This document shows positions 6,011 through 6,239 of a DNA stretch of 6,239 bases, piece after piece. Made by a program: the position numbers and the translations under genes. Source of the stretch: Anaerolineales bacterium (GTDB lineage Bacteria; Chloroflexota; Anaerolineae; Anaerolineales; UBA11657); contig CANNEJ010000098.1 of assembly GCA_947503585.1 (NCBI GenBank), positions 1-6,239 on the forward strand. The letters run 5' to 3'. The notes under the pieces are model-generated. The model saw only the letters and a program-made list of their open reading frames with translations, searched no databases and was not told the origin of the DNA. Within the stretch, counting starts at the first letter, position 1, and every line of letters starts with the position of its first letter.

Positions 6011-6239
6011 CTATGCAGGCGCGGCAGCCAGCGCCTCGGCAATTTGCTTCAGGTGTGCAATCCCATGCATTCCGTATATCTCGAGCGAACGATCCAATGA
6101 AGTCTCACCGCGTTCTGGATGAACCGCCACGCGCTCCCACTGTGCCGGTTGCACCGCTGTTAGCAGCGCAACCATGCGTGCATGCAGTCCCTCCAGCAAA
6201 ATCAGGCTGGGCTCCAGCGGCAGCTGGCTACCATCAGCG
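6011..6239 (-). CDS. YfiT/DinB-superfamily putative metal-dependent protein, C-terminal part
   Basis: This is the last 75 or so codons of a gene that starts beyond the right edge; the minus-strand frame is open from the edge to TAG at 6013-6011. The fragment reads DGSQLPLEPSLILLEGLHAR, then VHPERGETSLDRSLEIYGMHGIAHLKQI. This matches the C-terminal part of the YfiT/DinB four-helix family, where the usual pattern is HPExGExxLD followed by YxWHxxHH. The HxxxH pair in MHGIAH is kept, corresponding to two of the three metal-binding histidines known in the family; the third would lie outside the window. Family members include thiol transferases such as bacillithiol S-transferase and uncharacterised hydrolases, so the reaction is not assignable. 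The usual aromatic WH is MH here. Confidence 0.75.
   Translation of the reverse strand, partial: ADGSQLPLEPSLILLEGLHARMVALLTAVQPAQWERVAVHPERGETSLDRSLEIYGMHGIAHLKQIAEALAAAPA

Noticed and set aside
5282..6239. Molybdenum cofactor biosynthesis cluster
   Set aside because: Only mobA is recognisable; its upstream neighbour is a YfiT/DinB-type gene, so no cluster can be claimed from this window.

Overview
This is a moderately GC-rich bacterial chromosome segment with ordinary housekeeping and accessory metabolism genes. The gene types (an M3B oligoendopeptidase, a bacterial renalase-like flavoprotein, a PuuB/OrdL-like amine oxidase, ThpR, MobA, a YfiT/DinB-type protein) and the style of the proteins suggest a pseudomonadotal genome, perhaps betaproteobacterial. 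That placement is an impression, not a measured result. I see no phage, transposase, CRISPR array, tRNA or rRNA gene.

Layout. Positions 1-213 hold no gene I recognise, only a cluster of short inverted repeats; a TATAAT box lies at 214-219. A plus-strand block follows: a broken pepF (268-2014), a possible 42-codon overlapping ORF (2014-2142), a renalase-like FAD protein (2135-3145), a hairpin with a short T run, an AT-rich patch, a DAO-family FAD oxidase with a TTG start (3310-4584), and a broken thpR (4620-5199). The minus strand then carries mobA (5282-5884), convergent with thpR, and the 3' part of a YfiT/DinB-like gene that runs off the right edge (6011-6239).

The most notable observation is that two of the four plus-strand genes are interrupted. 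pepF changes frame near 505-520 and also seems to lack roughly 20 residues there. thpR changes frame between about 4653 and 4682, consistent with one extra base. Both retain their catalytic motifs (HELGH and a downstream Glu in pepF, two HxTx motifs in thpR), so any damage is recent or is a sequence error.

The genes do not form an obvious pathway: peptide turnover, two unrelated flavoenzymes, RNA 2',3'-cyclic phosphate chemistry and molybdenum cofactor nucleotidylation. I did not find a convincing new biological system here. The items worth checking are the two lesions, the small coupled ORF, the GGGTC-T-GACCC element at 2104-2114, and the unexplained left end.
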